Shown here piece after piece: positions 46,836 through 57,200 of a DNA stretch of 64,000 nt (the first letter of the stretch is position 1; each line of letters opens with the position of its first letter). The stretch spans positions 1-64,000 of the forward strand of contig NZ_JACBFP010000012.1 in assembly GCF_021401085.1 (NCBI RefSeq), given 5' to 3'. This DNA is from Chryseobacterium sp. R2A-55. Its GTDB lineage: Bacteria > Bacteroidota > Bacteroidia > Flavobacteriales > Weeksellaceae. A program made the position numbers and the translations under genes. Under the pieces are notes generated by a model. That model had not been told where the DNA came from and did no database searches. It saw only the letters and a program-made list of their open reading frames with translations.

Positions 46836-48086
46836 ATGAAAGGTCAAAACAAACTCTTCATCGCCATTATCATCGGTTTGGTTCTTGGTGTGATTATGGG
46901 CGGAGTGGTGCACACGCAATATCCTGAAAGCATAGATTCTTTCTCGAAAAACATCAAACTTTTGGGAACGGTTTTCATCAGATTGGTTCAGATGATTATC
47001 GCACCGCTGGTTTTCACTACACTGGTGGTGGGAATTGCTAAAATGAGCGATATGCGGATGATCGGAAGAGTCGGTACAAAGGCGATGCTCTGGTTTATTT
47101 CTGCATCACTGGTCTCGCTTTTCATCGGGTTGATTTTTGTAAACTGGCTGGAACCGGGACATGTGACTCAGCTTCCGATTCAGGATCATGCTTCTGCCGA
47201 AGATTTGATCAAATCCAGCAAAGGATTTTCGATGGAAGATTTCGTAAAGCACATTTTCCCGAAAAGTATTTTCGAGGCATTCGCGACCAATGAGGTTTTG
47301 CAGATTGTGGTTTTCTCCATTATGTTTGGTGTCGCATTGGCAAACATGGGCGAAGAATACACGAAGCCTATCATCAAAGCATTTGATATTTGCGCACATG
47401 CCATCCTGAAAATGGTGGGTTACATTATGTGGGTTGCTCCACTGGGAGTTTTGGGCGCAATCGCGGCAGTGGTGGCCACAAACGGATTCGAGATTTTCAA
47501 AGTGTACGCCATTTATCTCCGGGATTTCTTTTTCGCATTGGCTGTCTTATGGCTTATCCTCTGTGTGGTGGGTTATTTAATCATCGGAAACAGACTTTTC
47601 GAATTGTTTCGCAGAATCAAAGAACCGTTGCTCATTGCATTCTCTACCACAAGTTCAGAAGCGGTTTTCCCGAAATTGGTAGAAGAACTTGAGAGATTTG
47701 GTTGCAACAACAGAGTAGTCTCATTCATTTTGCCTTTAGGATATTCTTTCAACTTAGACGGAAGTATGATGTACATGACTTTCGCAGCGATCTTCATTGC
47801 ACAGATTTATGGAATCGACATGACCATTGGACAACAAATCACGATGCTTTTGGTTTTAATGCTCACTTCCAAAGGAATCGCCGGAGTTCCCAGAGCAAGT
47901 TTGGTCATCATCGTGGCAACTTGCACCATGTTTGGAATTCCGCCGGAAGGAATAGCATTAATCCTCCCGATCGACCATTTCTGCGATATGGGAAGAAGCA
48001 TGACGAATGTTTTGGGGAATGCTTTGGCCACTTCCGCCGTATCCAAATGGGAAGGACAACTCGATCATCACGGCGGAGAACTGTAA
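46836..48086 (+). CDS. Dicarboxylate/amino acid:cation symporter (DAACS family)
   Basis: The 416-residue inner-membrane transporter has eight membrane segments and two re-entrant hairpins. Family motifs are FIRLVQMIIAPLVFTTLVVGI, the serine-rich hairpin FSTTSSEAVFPKL, and LPLGYSFNLDGSMMYMTFAAIF and GIPPEGIALILPIDHFCDMGRS, which form the substrate and Na+ sites. It imports glutamate, aspartate or C4-dicarboxylates with Na+ or H+; which one cannot be read directly. It has its own promoter and is not obviously part of an operon. Confidence 0.9.
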   Translation: MKGQNKLFIAIIIGLVLGVIMGGVVHTQYPESIDSFSKNIKLLGTVFIRLVQMIIAPLVFTTLVVGIAKMSDMRMIGRVGTKAMLWFISASLVSLFIGLIFVNWLEPGHVTQLPIQDHASAEDLIKSSKGFSMEDFVKHIFPKSIFEAFATNEVLQIVVFSIMFGVALANMGEEYTKPIIKAFDICAHAILKMVGYIMWVAPLGVLGAIAAVVATNGFEIFKVYAIYLRDFFFALAVLWLILCVVGYLIIGNRLFELFRRIKEPLLIAFSTTSSEAVFPKLVEELERFGCNNRVVSFILPLGYSFNLDGSMMYMTFAAIFIAQIYGIDMTIGQQITMLLVLMLTSKGIAGVPRASLVIIVATCTMFGIPPEGIALILPIDHFCDMGRSMTNVLGNALATSAVSKWEGQLDHHGGEL

Positions 48087-48197
48087 CATAAAATTCAATT
48101 TACCTGCGATATTTTAATGACTGCTGCATTGGCGGTCATTTTTATTTAAAGACAAAAGTCATAAATTTTATTCATTCTAAATAAGAAAAATTTTGCC

Positions 48198-48205
48198 TAA
48201 ATTTG
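48198..48205 (+). promoter_or_regulatory. -7 element of mrp
   Basis: TAAATTTG lies 24 bases before the mrp ATG at 48230. No clear -33 element. Confidence 0.35.
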
Positions 48206-48229
48206 TCACTCAATTTTTAGAAGAAAATT

Positions 48230-49333
48230 ATGTTGACGAAAGCAAAAGTTCAGGATTTCCTGAAAGAGATAGAAGTGGACGATTTGGTTCACAATTTCCA
48301 GGTAATGGGAAATGATGTGTATATCGATATGACCGCACATTCACCTGCAATGCACGAAAAGAAGAAATTGGAAGTAGCCATGAAGCAGGCGTTTGCAACG
48401 GAGTTTGGTGAAGACGTGGTCTTGAAACTGAAGATCGCTTCTCCCGAACCTTCCGAAGTTCAACAAAATCAAATCAAAGGAAAACAGATTCCCGGGATCC
48501 AAAATATCATCGCAATAGCTTCCGGCAAAGGCGGTGTCGGGAAATCTACAGTTACCGCCAATATAGCGGTCACTTTAGCCAAAATGGGATTCAAAGTCGG
48601 AATTTTGGATGCAGACATTTACGGACCTTCAATTCCGACCATGCTGGATACTTTCGGCGACAAGCCTTTGTCGGTACAAGTGGACGGAAAAAACCTGATG
48701 AAGCCGGTAGAAAATTATGGAGTGAAAATGCTTTCGATAGGATTTTTTTCCGGTGCCAATCAAGCCGTAGTTTGGCGGGGACCAATGGCTTCAAAAGCCT
48801 TGAATCAAATGATTCGCGATGCACATTGGGGTGAGCTGGATTTCCTTTTGATCGACCTTCCACCGGGAACAGGAGATATCCACCTTTCCATCGTTCAGGA
48901 AGTTCCGGTGACCGGAGCGGTGATTGTGTCCACTCCACAGCATATCGCTTTAGCCGACGTGAGAAAAGGAATCGCCATGTTTACTATGGACAGCATTAAT
49001 ATTCCGGTGCTTGGATTGATTGAAAATATGTCGTACTTTACCCCTGAAGAATTACCGAACAATAAATACTATATCTTCGGAAACCAAGGTGCACAGCATT
49101 TAGCGGAAGATCTGGGAATTCCTGTTCTGGGCGAAATCCCATTAATCCAAAGCATCCGAGAATCAGGTGATGTTGGCCGTCCTGCCGCAATGCAGGATGG
49201 ATCAAAGATTGCCGAAATCTACACCAAAACCACTCAAAACATGATTGAAAGCTTGGTGGAAAGAAACAAGAGCCTCCCTCCGACAGAAGCCGTGAAAATC
49301 ACGACCATGGCGGGATGTTCTCCGAAGAAATAA
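48230..49333 (+). CDS. mrp: Iron-sulfur carrier ATPase Mrp/ApbC
   Basis: The 367-residue protein has an N-terminal MIP18-like helper domain (residues 1-90) and a P-loop ATPase domain with the deviant Walker A SGKGGVGKST (about 98-107), DADIYGPSIP and LLIDLPPGTGD. It moves 4Fe-4S clusters to target enzymes. Relatives carry a CxxC near the C-terminus; here I see only a lone Cys in AGCSPKK at the very end, so that motif appears absent. A NifU-like scaffold gene follows 89 bases downstream, giving a small assembly locus. Confidence 0.9.
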   Translation: MLTKAKVQDFLKEIEVDDLVHNFQVMGNDVYIDMTAHSPAMHEKKKLEVAMKQAFATEFGEDVVLKLKIASPEPSEVQQNQIKGKQIPGIQNIIAIASGKGGVGKSTVTANIAVTLAKMGFKVGILDADIYGPSIPTMLDTFGDKPLSVQVDGKNLMKPVENYGVKMLSIGFFSGANQAVVWRGPMASKALNQMIRDAHWGELDFLLIDLPPGTGDIHLSIVQEVPVTGAVIVSTPQHIALADVRKGIAMFTMDSINIPVLGLIENMSYFTPEELPNNKYYIFGNQGAQHLAEDLGIPVLGEIPLIQSIRESGDVGRPAAMQDGSKIAEIYTKTTQNMIESLVERNKSLPPTEAVKITTMAGCSPKK

Positions 49334-49422
49334 CGGGAGCATAAAGAAGTTGGAGATTGGATGATGGGCTGAGTGAGGTAAAGATTCATCACCCAACTCC
49401 TATCACCCAAAAAGAAAGAATT

Positions 49423-49668
49423 ATGAAAAATATAAAGCACGAAGAAACAGTAACCAAGGTGATGGATGCGCTGGAAAGTATCCGACCATTTTTGAACAAA
49501 GATGGTGGCGATATTGAGTTGGTAGATGTAAAAGGAAAAACGGTTTTTGTAAAACTGGTGGGGAATTGCAATGGGTGCCCGATGAGTTTTTCCACCATGA
49601 AATTGGGTGTCGAAAACACCATTAAGCAGTTCGCGCCTGATATTGTTGAGGTTCTGAATGTGGAGTGA
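49423..49668 (+). CDS. NifU-like C-terminal scaffold protein
   Basis: The 81-residue protein is the NifU C-terminal type, with the cluster-binding CxxC in VGNCNGCPMSFSTMKLGVE and the block RPFLNKDGGDIELVDV. It can hold an Fe-S cluster or act as a carrier. It follows the Mrp-type ATPase gene, which supports cluster assembly. The ATG at 49423 gives a protein of the usual length; the frame extends upstream without a likely start. Confidence 0.87.
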   Translation: MKNIKHEETVTKVMDALESIRPFLNKDGGDIELVDVKGKTVFVKLVGNCNGCPMSFSTMKLGVENTIKQFAPDIVEVLNVE

Positions 49669-49690
49669 TTCTAGATCTTAAAAAATGTGG

Positions 49691-49717
49691 AAGCGGGCTT
49701 TTTGGGTTCGCTTTTTT
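49691..49717 (+). terminator. Terminator after the NifU-like gene
   Basis: A short stem AAGCG/CGCTT with a GC-containing loop runs into seven T. Confidence 0.5.
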
Positions 49718-49807
49718 TATGATCTCAATGGCTGCTAAATATTGAAAATGATGCTCTTGAAGTTTTTTCAAATTAAATTAATACTTTAGCGGACTAAATT
49801 ATATTTT

Positions 49808-50668
49808 ATGATTGCCATTGTTGACGGCGGCTCCACCAAATGCGACTGGGTGATTCTCGACAAGTTCGGGAAGATTTTCCTAAAAACTGAAACCATCGGA
49901 TTTAATCCAAATATTATAGACGCGGAGATGATTGTTCCGGAAATTGAAAAGAACAATAATCTGGTTTCCATCAAAGATTCTTTGCAAAAAGTATTTTTCT
50001 ACGGATCCGGATGTGGCGTTCCGGAGAATGTGGCTTTGGTGGAAAATGAGTTTCAGAGGGTTTTTAAACACGGTGAAATCATTGTGAAAGAGGATCTTAC
50101 TGCGGCTGCTTACGCCGCTTATAATGGAAAGCCTGCAATTGTCTGCATTCTAGGAACAGGTTCCAATTCCTGCTATTTCGATGGGAAAACAGTAAAGCGC
50201 GAATTGCCGTCACTCGGTTTTTTGATTGGTGACGAAGGAAGCGGAAGCGCAATCGGCAAGCTGCTTCTTCGCCGGTATTTCATGAAAAAACTTCCTTCAG
50301 ATTTGCATCATGATTTCGTGGAAAAATATCATCTCACCATTGAAGATGCCATAAAAAACATGTATCATAATCCTAGAGCAAACGCTTACTTAGCCGATTT
50401 CAACAAATTCGTAGTGCAGCATAAAAGCCATCCGTATTTTCAGAATATGATTTTCGACGAGATGAAAAATTTTTTGGATTATCAGGTTTTGCCTTATGAA
50501 GAAGCCAGAGAAGCGGAAATCAATTTCATCGGATCAATAGCGTTCTACTATGAGGATTTTATCCGTGCTGCTGCAGCGGAATTAAATCTCACGGTTGGAA
50601 ACATCGTGCAGAAACCCATCGAGAGTTTGGTGGATTACCACAAAAAATACCTCCTGAATCTGGATTAA
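49808..50668 (+). CDS. N-acetylglucosamine kinase-like BadF/BadG family ATPase
   Basis: The 286-residue protein has the ASKHA nucleotide-binding fold: DGGSTKCDWVI for the first phosphate loop, LGTGSNSCYFDG for the second and SLGFLIGDEGSGSAIGK for the adenosine side. Relatives in Bacteroidota are N-acetylglucosamine kinases or related amino-sugar kinases, which fits recycling of peptidoglycan sugars. Substrate identity is inferred. It sits alone between the Fe-S locus and maeB. Confidence 0.78.
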   Translation: MIAIVDGGSTKCDWVILDKFGKIFLKTETIGFNPNIIDAEMIVPEIEKNNNLVSIKDSLQKVFFYGSGCGVPENVALVENEFQRVFKHGEIIVKEDLTAAAYAAYNGKPAIVCILGTGSNSCYFDGKTVKRELPSLGFLIGDEGSGSAIGKLLLRRYFMKKLPSDLHHDFVEKYHLTIEDAIKNMYHNPRANAYLADFNKFVVQHKSHPYFQNMIFDEMKNFLDYQVLPYEEAREAEINFIGSIAFYYEDFIRAAAAELNLTVGNIVQKPIESLVDYHKKYLLNLD

Positions 50669-50837
50669 TCCTTCAATTTGCAGTGATTTTCAAAATCTCT
50701 ACCATGTAGCGAATACTATTTCGTTTCAATTTCCGAACTTTGCATCCGCAATTTTGAATTGTCAGAATCGCGCTCAGAATTTTGAACCCATTTTTTTGGA
50801 CTTCAAAATGTTTTTCTAATACATTAAACTCAAGTTT

Positions 50838-53123
50838 ATGCCCAACAAAAATAAAAGAGACGAAAAAAACTTTAGCCAGGCCGCACTCGATTACCACAAA
50901 GCAGAACCGAAAGGAAAAATCGAAGTGATTCCGTCTAAACCCCACTCTACAGCGCGAGATCTTTCTTTAGCCTATTCTCCGGGAGTGGCGGTTCCCTGTC
51001 TGGAGATTGAAAAAAATCCGAAAGCTGTTTATGATTATACCGGAAAAGGAAATTTGGTAGCAGTTATTTCAAACGGAACCGCAGTTCTGGGTTTGGGAAA
51101 TATTGGTGCAGAAGCGTCAAAACCCGTGATGGAGGGAAAAGGACTCTTGTTTAAAATATTTGCAGACATCAATGTTTTCGATATAGAAATTGACGAGAAA
51201 GATCCGGATAAATTCATTGAAATTGTGAAAGGAATTGCACCCACTTTTGGTGGGATCAACCTTGAAGACATCAAAGCTCCGGAAGCTTTTTACATCGAAC
51301 AGCGCCTGAAAGATGAACTGGATATCCCATTGATGCACGATGACCAACACGGAACCGCGATCATTTCCGCAGCGGCGCTGATCAATGCTCTGGAAATTGC
51401 CGACAAAAAAATCGGTGAGGTGAAAATGGTGGTGAATGGTGCAGGAGCTGCTGCGATCGCTTGTGCGAAACTCTACATCGAACTCGGTGTGAAAAAGGAG
51501 AATATCCTGATGTGTGATTCCAAAGGCATCATCAACCATAAAAGAGAAAACCTGACGCCAGAAAAAATCGATTTCATTGCCCAAACTGATCTTCAATCTT
51601 TGGAAGATGCACTGAAAGGAGCAGACGTTTTCGTGGGGCTTTCAAAAGGAAATGTGATGAGTCCTGAAATGTTGAAATCCATGGCGGCAAATCCGATAGT
51701 TTTCGGTTTGGCCAACCCAGATCCGGAAATCGAGTATAATTTGGCTATGGAAACCAGACCAGATACCATCATGGCAACCGGCAGAAGTGATTATCCTAAT
51801 CAGGTGAATAACGTGCTTGGTTTTCCTTATATTTTCCGCGGCGCGCTGGATGTTCAGGCCACTGCCATCAATGAAGCCATGAAGTTGGCGGCCGTTCGGG
51901 CGATTGCGGACTTGGCGAAGGAACCGGTTCCGGAAGCAGTGATTCTGGCTTATAATTTAAAGGGATTGAATTTCGGAAGAGAATATTTTATTCCAAAACC
52001 ATTTGATAACCGATTGATTACCAAGGTTTCTATCGCGGTTGCAAAAGCCGCCATGGAAAGCGGAATCGCAGGGAAACCGATTGAAGATTTCGAGGATTAT
52101 GAAAATACCCTTTTAGACAGAATGGGTCGGGATGAAAAACTCATCCGAATGATGCAAAACCGCGCAAGATCCAATCCGAAACGTGTCACCCTCGGAAATG
52201 CCGAAGAATACAATGTTTTGAAAGCTGCCCAGATTCTTTACGAAGAAGGGATCGCACAGCCAATTCTTCTCGGCGAGAAAAAATTCATCAAGGAGCAGAT
52301 GAAAAAATACGGCATCGACTTGAATGTTCCTATTGTGGATCCAATGGACGATGACCAGGAAGAGTACCGGCTAAAATACCGCGAAACCCTTTGGAAAATG
52401 CGTCAGCGAAAAGGGATGAACGAGTACAAAGCGAAAAGATATGTGCGACAAAGAGATTATTTTGGTCCGTTGATGCTTCATCACGGTGATACAGATGCGC
52501 TCATAGTAGGTTTTTCTAAAAATTACTCTTCAGTTTTAAAGCCGATTCTGAAAATTGTGGAAAAAGAAAAAGGAGTGGACAAGATTTCTTCCATGATGAT
52601 GATTCTCACGGAGAAAAAACCGATTTTTTTCGCCGACGCATCGATTATTCAAAATCCTACAGCTGAAGATTTGGTGAACATCGCAAAAATGGCGGAAATT
52701 ACCGTGAAAACTTTCGCTATTGATCCAAGAATCGCCATGCTTTCCTTTGAAAATTTTGCGTCTATTTCAGATACTTCGAAAAAAGTGGCAAAAGCGGTTT
52801 CCATCCTTCACGAAAAATATCCAAACATGATTGTAGATGGGGAAATTCAGCCGGATTTCGCCATGAATTCTGACCATCTTGCAGACTATCCGTTCTCAAA
52901 ATTGGGAACTACACCGGCCAATGTTTTCATTTTTCCAAATTTGGAGAGTGCCAATATTTCCTACAAAATAATCCGGGGAATGAAGGTGGCGCAAGTAGTG
53001 GGACCTATTTTGATGGGATTGAAAAAACCAGTCCACGTATTGCAGATGCGCGCAAGTGTAGATGAAATTGTGAATTTGGCAACCATAGCGGTTTTGGATG
53101 CACAAAGGAGAGAAGGGAATTAA
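50838..53123 (+). CDS. maeB: NADP-dependent malic enzyme with phosphotransacetylase-like domain
   Basis: The 761-residue protein decarboxylates malate to pyruvate and makes NADPH. The malic enzyme part (residues 1-425) has SLAYSPGVAVPCLEIEKNP, the metal-binding MHDDQHGTAIISAAAL and the NADP-binding VVNGAGAAAIACAKLY. The C-terminal half (about 430-761) resembles phosphotransacetylase but is thought to be regulatory, sensing acetyl-CoA in E. coli MaeB. The fused layout is typical for the long MaeB type. It has no operon partners. Confidence 0.94.
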   Translation: MPNKNKRDEKNFSQAALDYHKAEPKGKIEVIPSKPHSTARDLSLAYSPGVAVPCLEIEKNPKAVYDYTGKGNLVAVISNGTAVLGLGNIGAEASKPVMEGKGLLFKIFADINVFDIEIDEKDPDKFIEIVKGIAPTFGGINLEDIKAPEAFYIEQRLKDELDIPLMHDDQHGTAIISAAALINALEIADKKIGEVKMVVNGAGAAAIACAKLYIELGVKKENILMCDSKGIINHKRENLTPEKIDFIAQTDLQSLEDALKGADVFVGLSKGNVMSPEMLKSMAANPIVFGLANPDPEIEYNLAMETRPDTIMATGRSDYPNQVNNVLGFPYIFRGALDVQATAINEAMKLAAVRAIADLAKEPVPEAVILAYNLKGLNFGREYFIPKPFDNRLITKVSIAVAKAAMESGIAGKPIEDFEDYENTLLDRMGRDEKLIRMMQNRARSNPKRVTLGNAEEYNVLKAAQILYEEGIAQPILLGEKKFIKEQMKKYGIDLNVPIVDPMDDDQEEYRLKYRETLWKMRQRKGMNEYKAKRYVRQRDYFGPLMLHHGDTDALIVGFSKNYSSVLKPILKIVEKEKGVDKISSMMMILTEKKPIFFADASIIQNPTAEDLVNIAKMAEITVKTFAIDPRIAMLSFENFASISDTSKKVAKAVSILHEKYPNMIVDGEIQPDFAMNSDHLADYPFSKLGTTPANVFIFPNLESANISYKIIRGMKVAQVVGPILMGLKKPVHVLQMRASVDEIVNLATIAVLDAQRREGN

Positions 53124-53643
53124 GTTGGAGAGTAATTTTGGTGGAGCATTTTTAGAACAGCTCATCTAAGCAGGAATCTTCATCATCCATTTACGCTTTT
53201 CGCAACCTTACCCCAGAAAAAGAAACGATTCAGTAATTTGGATTTTTGAATAAGGCAGCCTGGTTGTAATTCGCAGCGCAAAAACAGGGTGCGAACGATC
53301 GGCTGAAAACAGCTGATGTTTCGACGATTCGTGGAAAAATTTTCCGGTAGTTTTTGTTTCGGCAAAAATGGTGGATGTGTTGTTGATCCCCATCAAAATT
53401 ATTGGCGGAAACACGTAAGGAAAGCGGTGCCAGAACTGATTAATTGTGGATGCCCAAAAAAATGAAGGGCTCAAACTGCCAATTTCAGTTCCCGGTGAAT
53501 GGAGCCGGCAAACCTATTCCGGGAAAATCATTGTGGTTTTTGGAGTCTTCAAAATCATAGTGGTCTGAAAGTTCAGAAAACGAATCTTCGTTTGGTTGAT
53601 CAAAACTCAAATAAGTTTGACTATATTTGTCATTTCGACACAT
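53124..53643. other. Intergenic stretch with a promoter only
   Basis: No gene is supported between maeB and ruvA. A 63-codon minus-strand frame (53485-53676) has a somewhat protein-like acidic C-terminus, but overlaps the ruvA promoter and start and has no relatives that I recognise. The region may be a decayed gene. A -7 element TATATTTG for ruvA is at 53622-53629. Confidence 0.45.
53596..53629 (+). promoter_or_regulatory. Promoter of ruvA
   Basis: TTG (53596-53598), a 23-base spacer and TATATTTG (53622-53629) precede the ruvA ATG at 53644. An upstream in-frame start at 53596 is ruled out by this placement. Confidence 0.5.
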
Positions 53644-54228
53644 ATGATATACTCCCTCAAAGGAATTGTGCAACAACTCAACCCTACTTCAGTCGTAATA
53701 GACGTGAACGGAGTGGGTTATTTCGTAGGAATCAGTTTGCAGACTTCCGAAAAATTGATTTTAGGACAGCCCACCTTTTTACATATTCAGCAGATTATCC
53801 GCGAAGATGCTCATCTGCTTTTTGGCTTTAACACAATTTCGGAAAAGGAAATGTTTAATCTGTTAATTAGTGTTAATGGAGTGGGGCCTGTTTCGGCCAT
53901 CATCATGCTGTCTTCGCTTTCACTTGATGAGATTTCTTCGGCTATACTTTCCGGCAGCAGTTCTCTTTTACAAAAAGTAAAGGGAATCGGGACAAAAACG
54001 GCCGAAAGAATCATTGTCGATCTGCGTGATAAAGTCCAAAAATTCAAAGATTCCGATGAAAATATTTCTACATTTGCAGATAATAAAGTGAAAGAAGAAT
54101 CGTTATCTGCATTAGAGGTTTTGGGGATTCCAAAGAAGATGAGCGAAAAGATTGCAGACCGAATTCTGAAGCAAAATCCCGCTTTTTCCGTGGAGGATTT
54201 GGTGAAACAAATATTAAAAAATATTTAA
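53644..54228 (+). CDS. ruvA: Holliday junction branch-migration protein RuvA
   Basis: The 194-residue protein binds Holliday junctions and loads RuvB. The N-terminal OB domain starts MIYSLKGIVQQLNPTSVVID, the two helix-hairpin-helix repeats are LISVNGVGPVSAIIML and LLQKVKGIGTKTAERIIVDL, and the C-terminal domain III (about 145-194) contacts RuvB. Only three bases separate its stop from the sprA start, so sprA is probably translated by coupling. The order ruvA-sprA is, to my recollection, common in Flavobacteriia. Confidence 0.95.
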   Translation: MIYSLKGIVQQLNPTSVVIDVNGVGYFVGISLQTSEKLILGQPTFLHIQQIIREDAHLLFGFNTISEKEMFNLLISVNGVGPVSAIIMLSSLSLDEISSAILSGSSSLLQKVKGIGTKTAERIIVDLRDKVQKFKDSDENISTFADNKVKEESLSALEVLGIPKKMSEKIADRILKQNPAFSVEDLVKQILKNI

Positions 54229-54231
54229 CAT

Positions 54232-57200
54232 TTGGAGAAGAAAACTATTTTTCAGCATAAAGTACTCGCATTTTTATTTCTTTGTTTTTCCTTTGCTTCG
54301 GTGTTTGCACAGGTAAAACCATCAGACAGTGCATCAGTCCGCCGGGATTTTCCCCTGCCAAATCCCCTTCACTATGAAGCATTCTATGATGTTCACAGTG
54401 GGATGTATATTCTTTACCCGAAAGTAGGCAACATGGTGGTAGGAACACCCGTTTCCATGACGACTGATGAATATCATCAATATGTATTGAACAATCAGTT
54501 GGCGGCTTACTACAAAGAAAAATCGGCACTCAATAATCTGGGTTACCGAAAAGACCAGACTGATGCCGTGAAGAAGGGACTTCTGCCGACTTTAAATATT
54601 AAGAATAAACTTTTCGAAACCATCTTTGGAGGTACCAAAATAGAGCTGATTCCACAGGGTTTCGCCTCTTTCGATTTGGGCATCCTTTATCAAAAAATAG
54701 ACAATCCATTAATTTTGCCGCAGAACCGGACCAGTTTTGCGATAGACATTCAGCAGAGAATTCAGTTGGGATTATTGGGAAAAGTGGGTGAGAATCTGCA
54801 GCTTAAAGCCAATTATGACACCCAAAGTGGATTTGCCTTCGAGAACAAAATGAATTTGGTTTGGCAGGCAAAAGGAACATGGAAGGATTTGATGAGCAAA
54901 GGCCTGAATGATAAAACTACAGGAGGAGAGGATAAAATCATCAAGCGGGTAGAATTCGGAAATGTGAATATGCCCCTATCCACCAGTTTAATCCGTGGAT
55001 CGGAATCTCTTTTTGGTCTGAAAACCGAATTTCAGCTGGGAAAAACCTATGGTACCGTGGTTTTTTCCCAACAGCAGGGTGAAGCCCGCACAATTGTGGC
55101 ACAGGGAGGCGGCGTGATGAACACTTTCAAGCTGAACGCAATTGATTATGAGGATAATCAGCACTATTTCATGGGGCATTATTTCTTCAATAGTTATGAT
55201 AATGCACTTTTGAATTATCCGCAAGTTAATTCCAGAATCAATATCACCAGAATTGAAGCATGGGTTTTGGACCAGGGTTCAGGGAATCTTCAGGATCAGA
55301 AAGGAATCCTCGGTATCCGTGATTTAGGGGAAGGCGTCAGTGGATATCCGGATAACTCGCAGAACAACCTTTACCAAAGTATTGCCAACTTAGGACCGGC
55401 AATTCGTGATGTCAATACTGCTTACAATGCCATAAACGGACAGAGTTTTCCAAATGCAAACGGTGTTCCGGAAACCTATACAGACGGCGAACAATTCATC
55501 TTTAACCGTAAAGCAAGAAAACTCAATACAAACGAATATAAATTTCATCCGCAGCTGGGTTACCTTTCTCTTAATCAGAGGCTTAATGACAATCAATTGT
55601 TGGCGATCGCCTATTCCTATACCTTAAATGGAGATAGCAAGGTGTATAAAGTCGGGGAGTTTTCTGAAGACGGCTCGGTTTTGATTACCAAAGTTTTGAA
55701 ACCTAACACTACGGTGAAAACCACTTCGCCGATGTGGAATTTGATGATGAAGAATATTTATTCACTCAATTCAAATGCCGTGTCTGCTGATGGTTTCTTG
55801 CTCAATGTTTATTACCGTGATGCCCAGAATGGAAAGGTTAATTATTTGCCATCCACATCAGGAAACCCGCAAGTGGATGGACAAAACTTGCTGAAATTGT
55901 TCAACTGGGACCGGTTGAATATCAATGGTGACCTGCAGCAAAACGGAGGAACCACTGGCGACGGAATTTTCGACTTTGTGCCCAATATCACTATTGACCC
56001 CGAAAATGGAAAGGTAATCTTCACCAAGAAGAAACCATTTGGGGAATATCTGCAAACCATGCTGGGAAGCAATGATCCGAAGTTTGTGTTCAATGACCTC
56101 TATGACCAGCTTAAGCAGGTTGCCACCCAAAACAACCTCGCTTTGCGATATACCATGGAGGGTCGCTACAAAGGTTCACAGGGAAGCGGAATTTCGCTCG
56201 GTGCAATCAACGTTCCGCAAGGTTCGGTTAAAGTAACTGCAAACGGAGTGCTCCTTCAGGAAGGAATAGACTATACGGTGGATTATATGTTGGGATCGGT
56301 GAATATCATCAATGAGGCAGTCAAACAATCCGGACAGGCCATCAACATTTCCCTGGAAAACCAGCTCACTTTCAATACACAGAGAAAGCGATTCCTGGGA
56401 CTGAACTTAGAACGAAAATTCAACGAACACCTTACCATTGGTGGAACCGTGGTCAATTATGCCGAAACTCCTTTAACCCAAAAAGTGAATTTCGGTCAGG
56501 AAGCGGTGAACAACACGATGGCCGGATTTAATGTGCTGTATAATAATGAATTGCCATTCTTGACCAGATTGACGGATAAGATTCCACTGATCAATACGGA
56601 AGCTCCATCCAACCTAAACTTCATGGCCGAAGCCGCCTATCTCATCCCGGGACAGAGCAAAGGAACAAATGACCAGTCGTATATTGATGATTTTGAACAA
56701 ACTACTTCTAAAATATCATTGAAAGAACCTGGATTATGGGCGCTTGCTTCAAAACCTGAGAAAAATCCTGAACCTATTTTCTCTAATGCAGGTCTCAATG
56801 ACAACCTGGATTATGGAAACGGAAGAGGTTTGCTGACTTGGTACAATATTGACCCTAGATTTTACGGTGTTGGTGGAAGTGCGCCAAACGGAATCAATGC
56901 ACAGGCAGTTTCCAACCATGCTTCCAGACGGGTGCAAATGAGGGAACTCTATAATAGCAGGGATTTTGTGGCAGGCGAGCAGATTTTCACCAATACTTTG
57001 GATATTTCTTATTTTCCAAATGAAAGAGGACCTTACAACGTCAATAAAGCAAATGAATCTCCGCTGCAAAGATGGGGAGGATTGATGAGGGCGGTTTCTG
57101 TATCCAATTTTATCAATTCAAATATTGAATATGTGGAATTTTGGATGATGGATCCTTATGCGGATGGAAATACCTTTGGAACCAATCCGAAACTTTTGCT

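Noticed and set aside
53485..53676. 63-codon minus-strand open frame with an acidic C-terminus
   Set aside because: It runs through the ruvA promoter and start codon and matches nothing I know; at most a decayed fragment.
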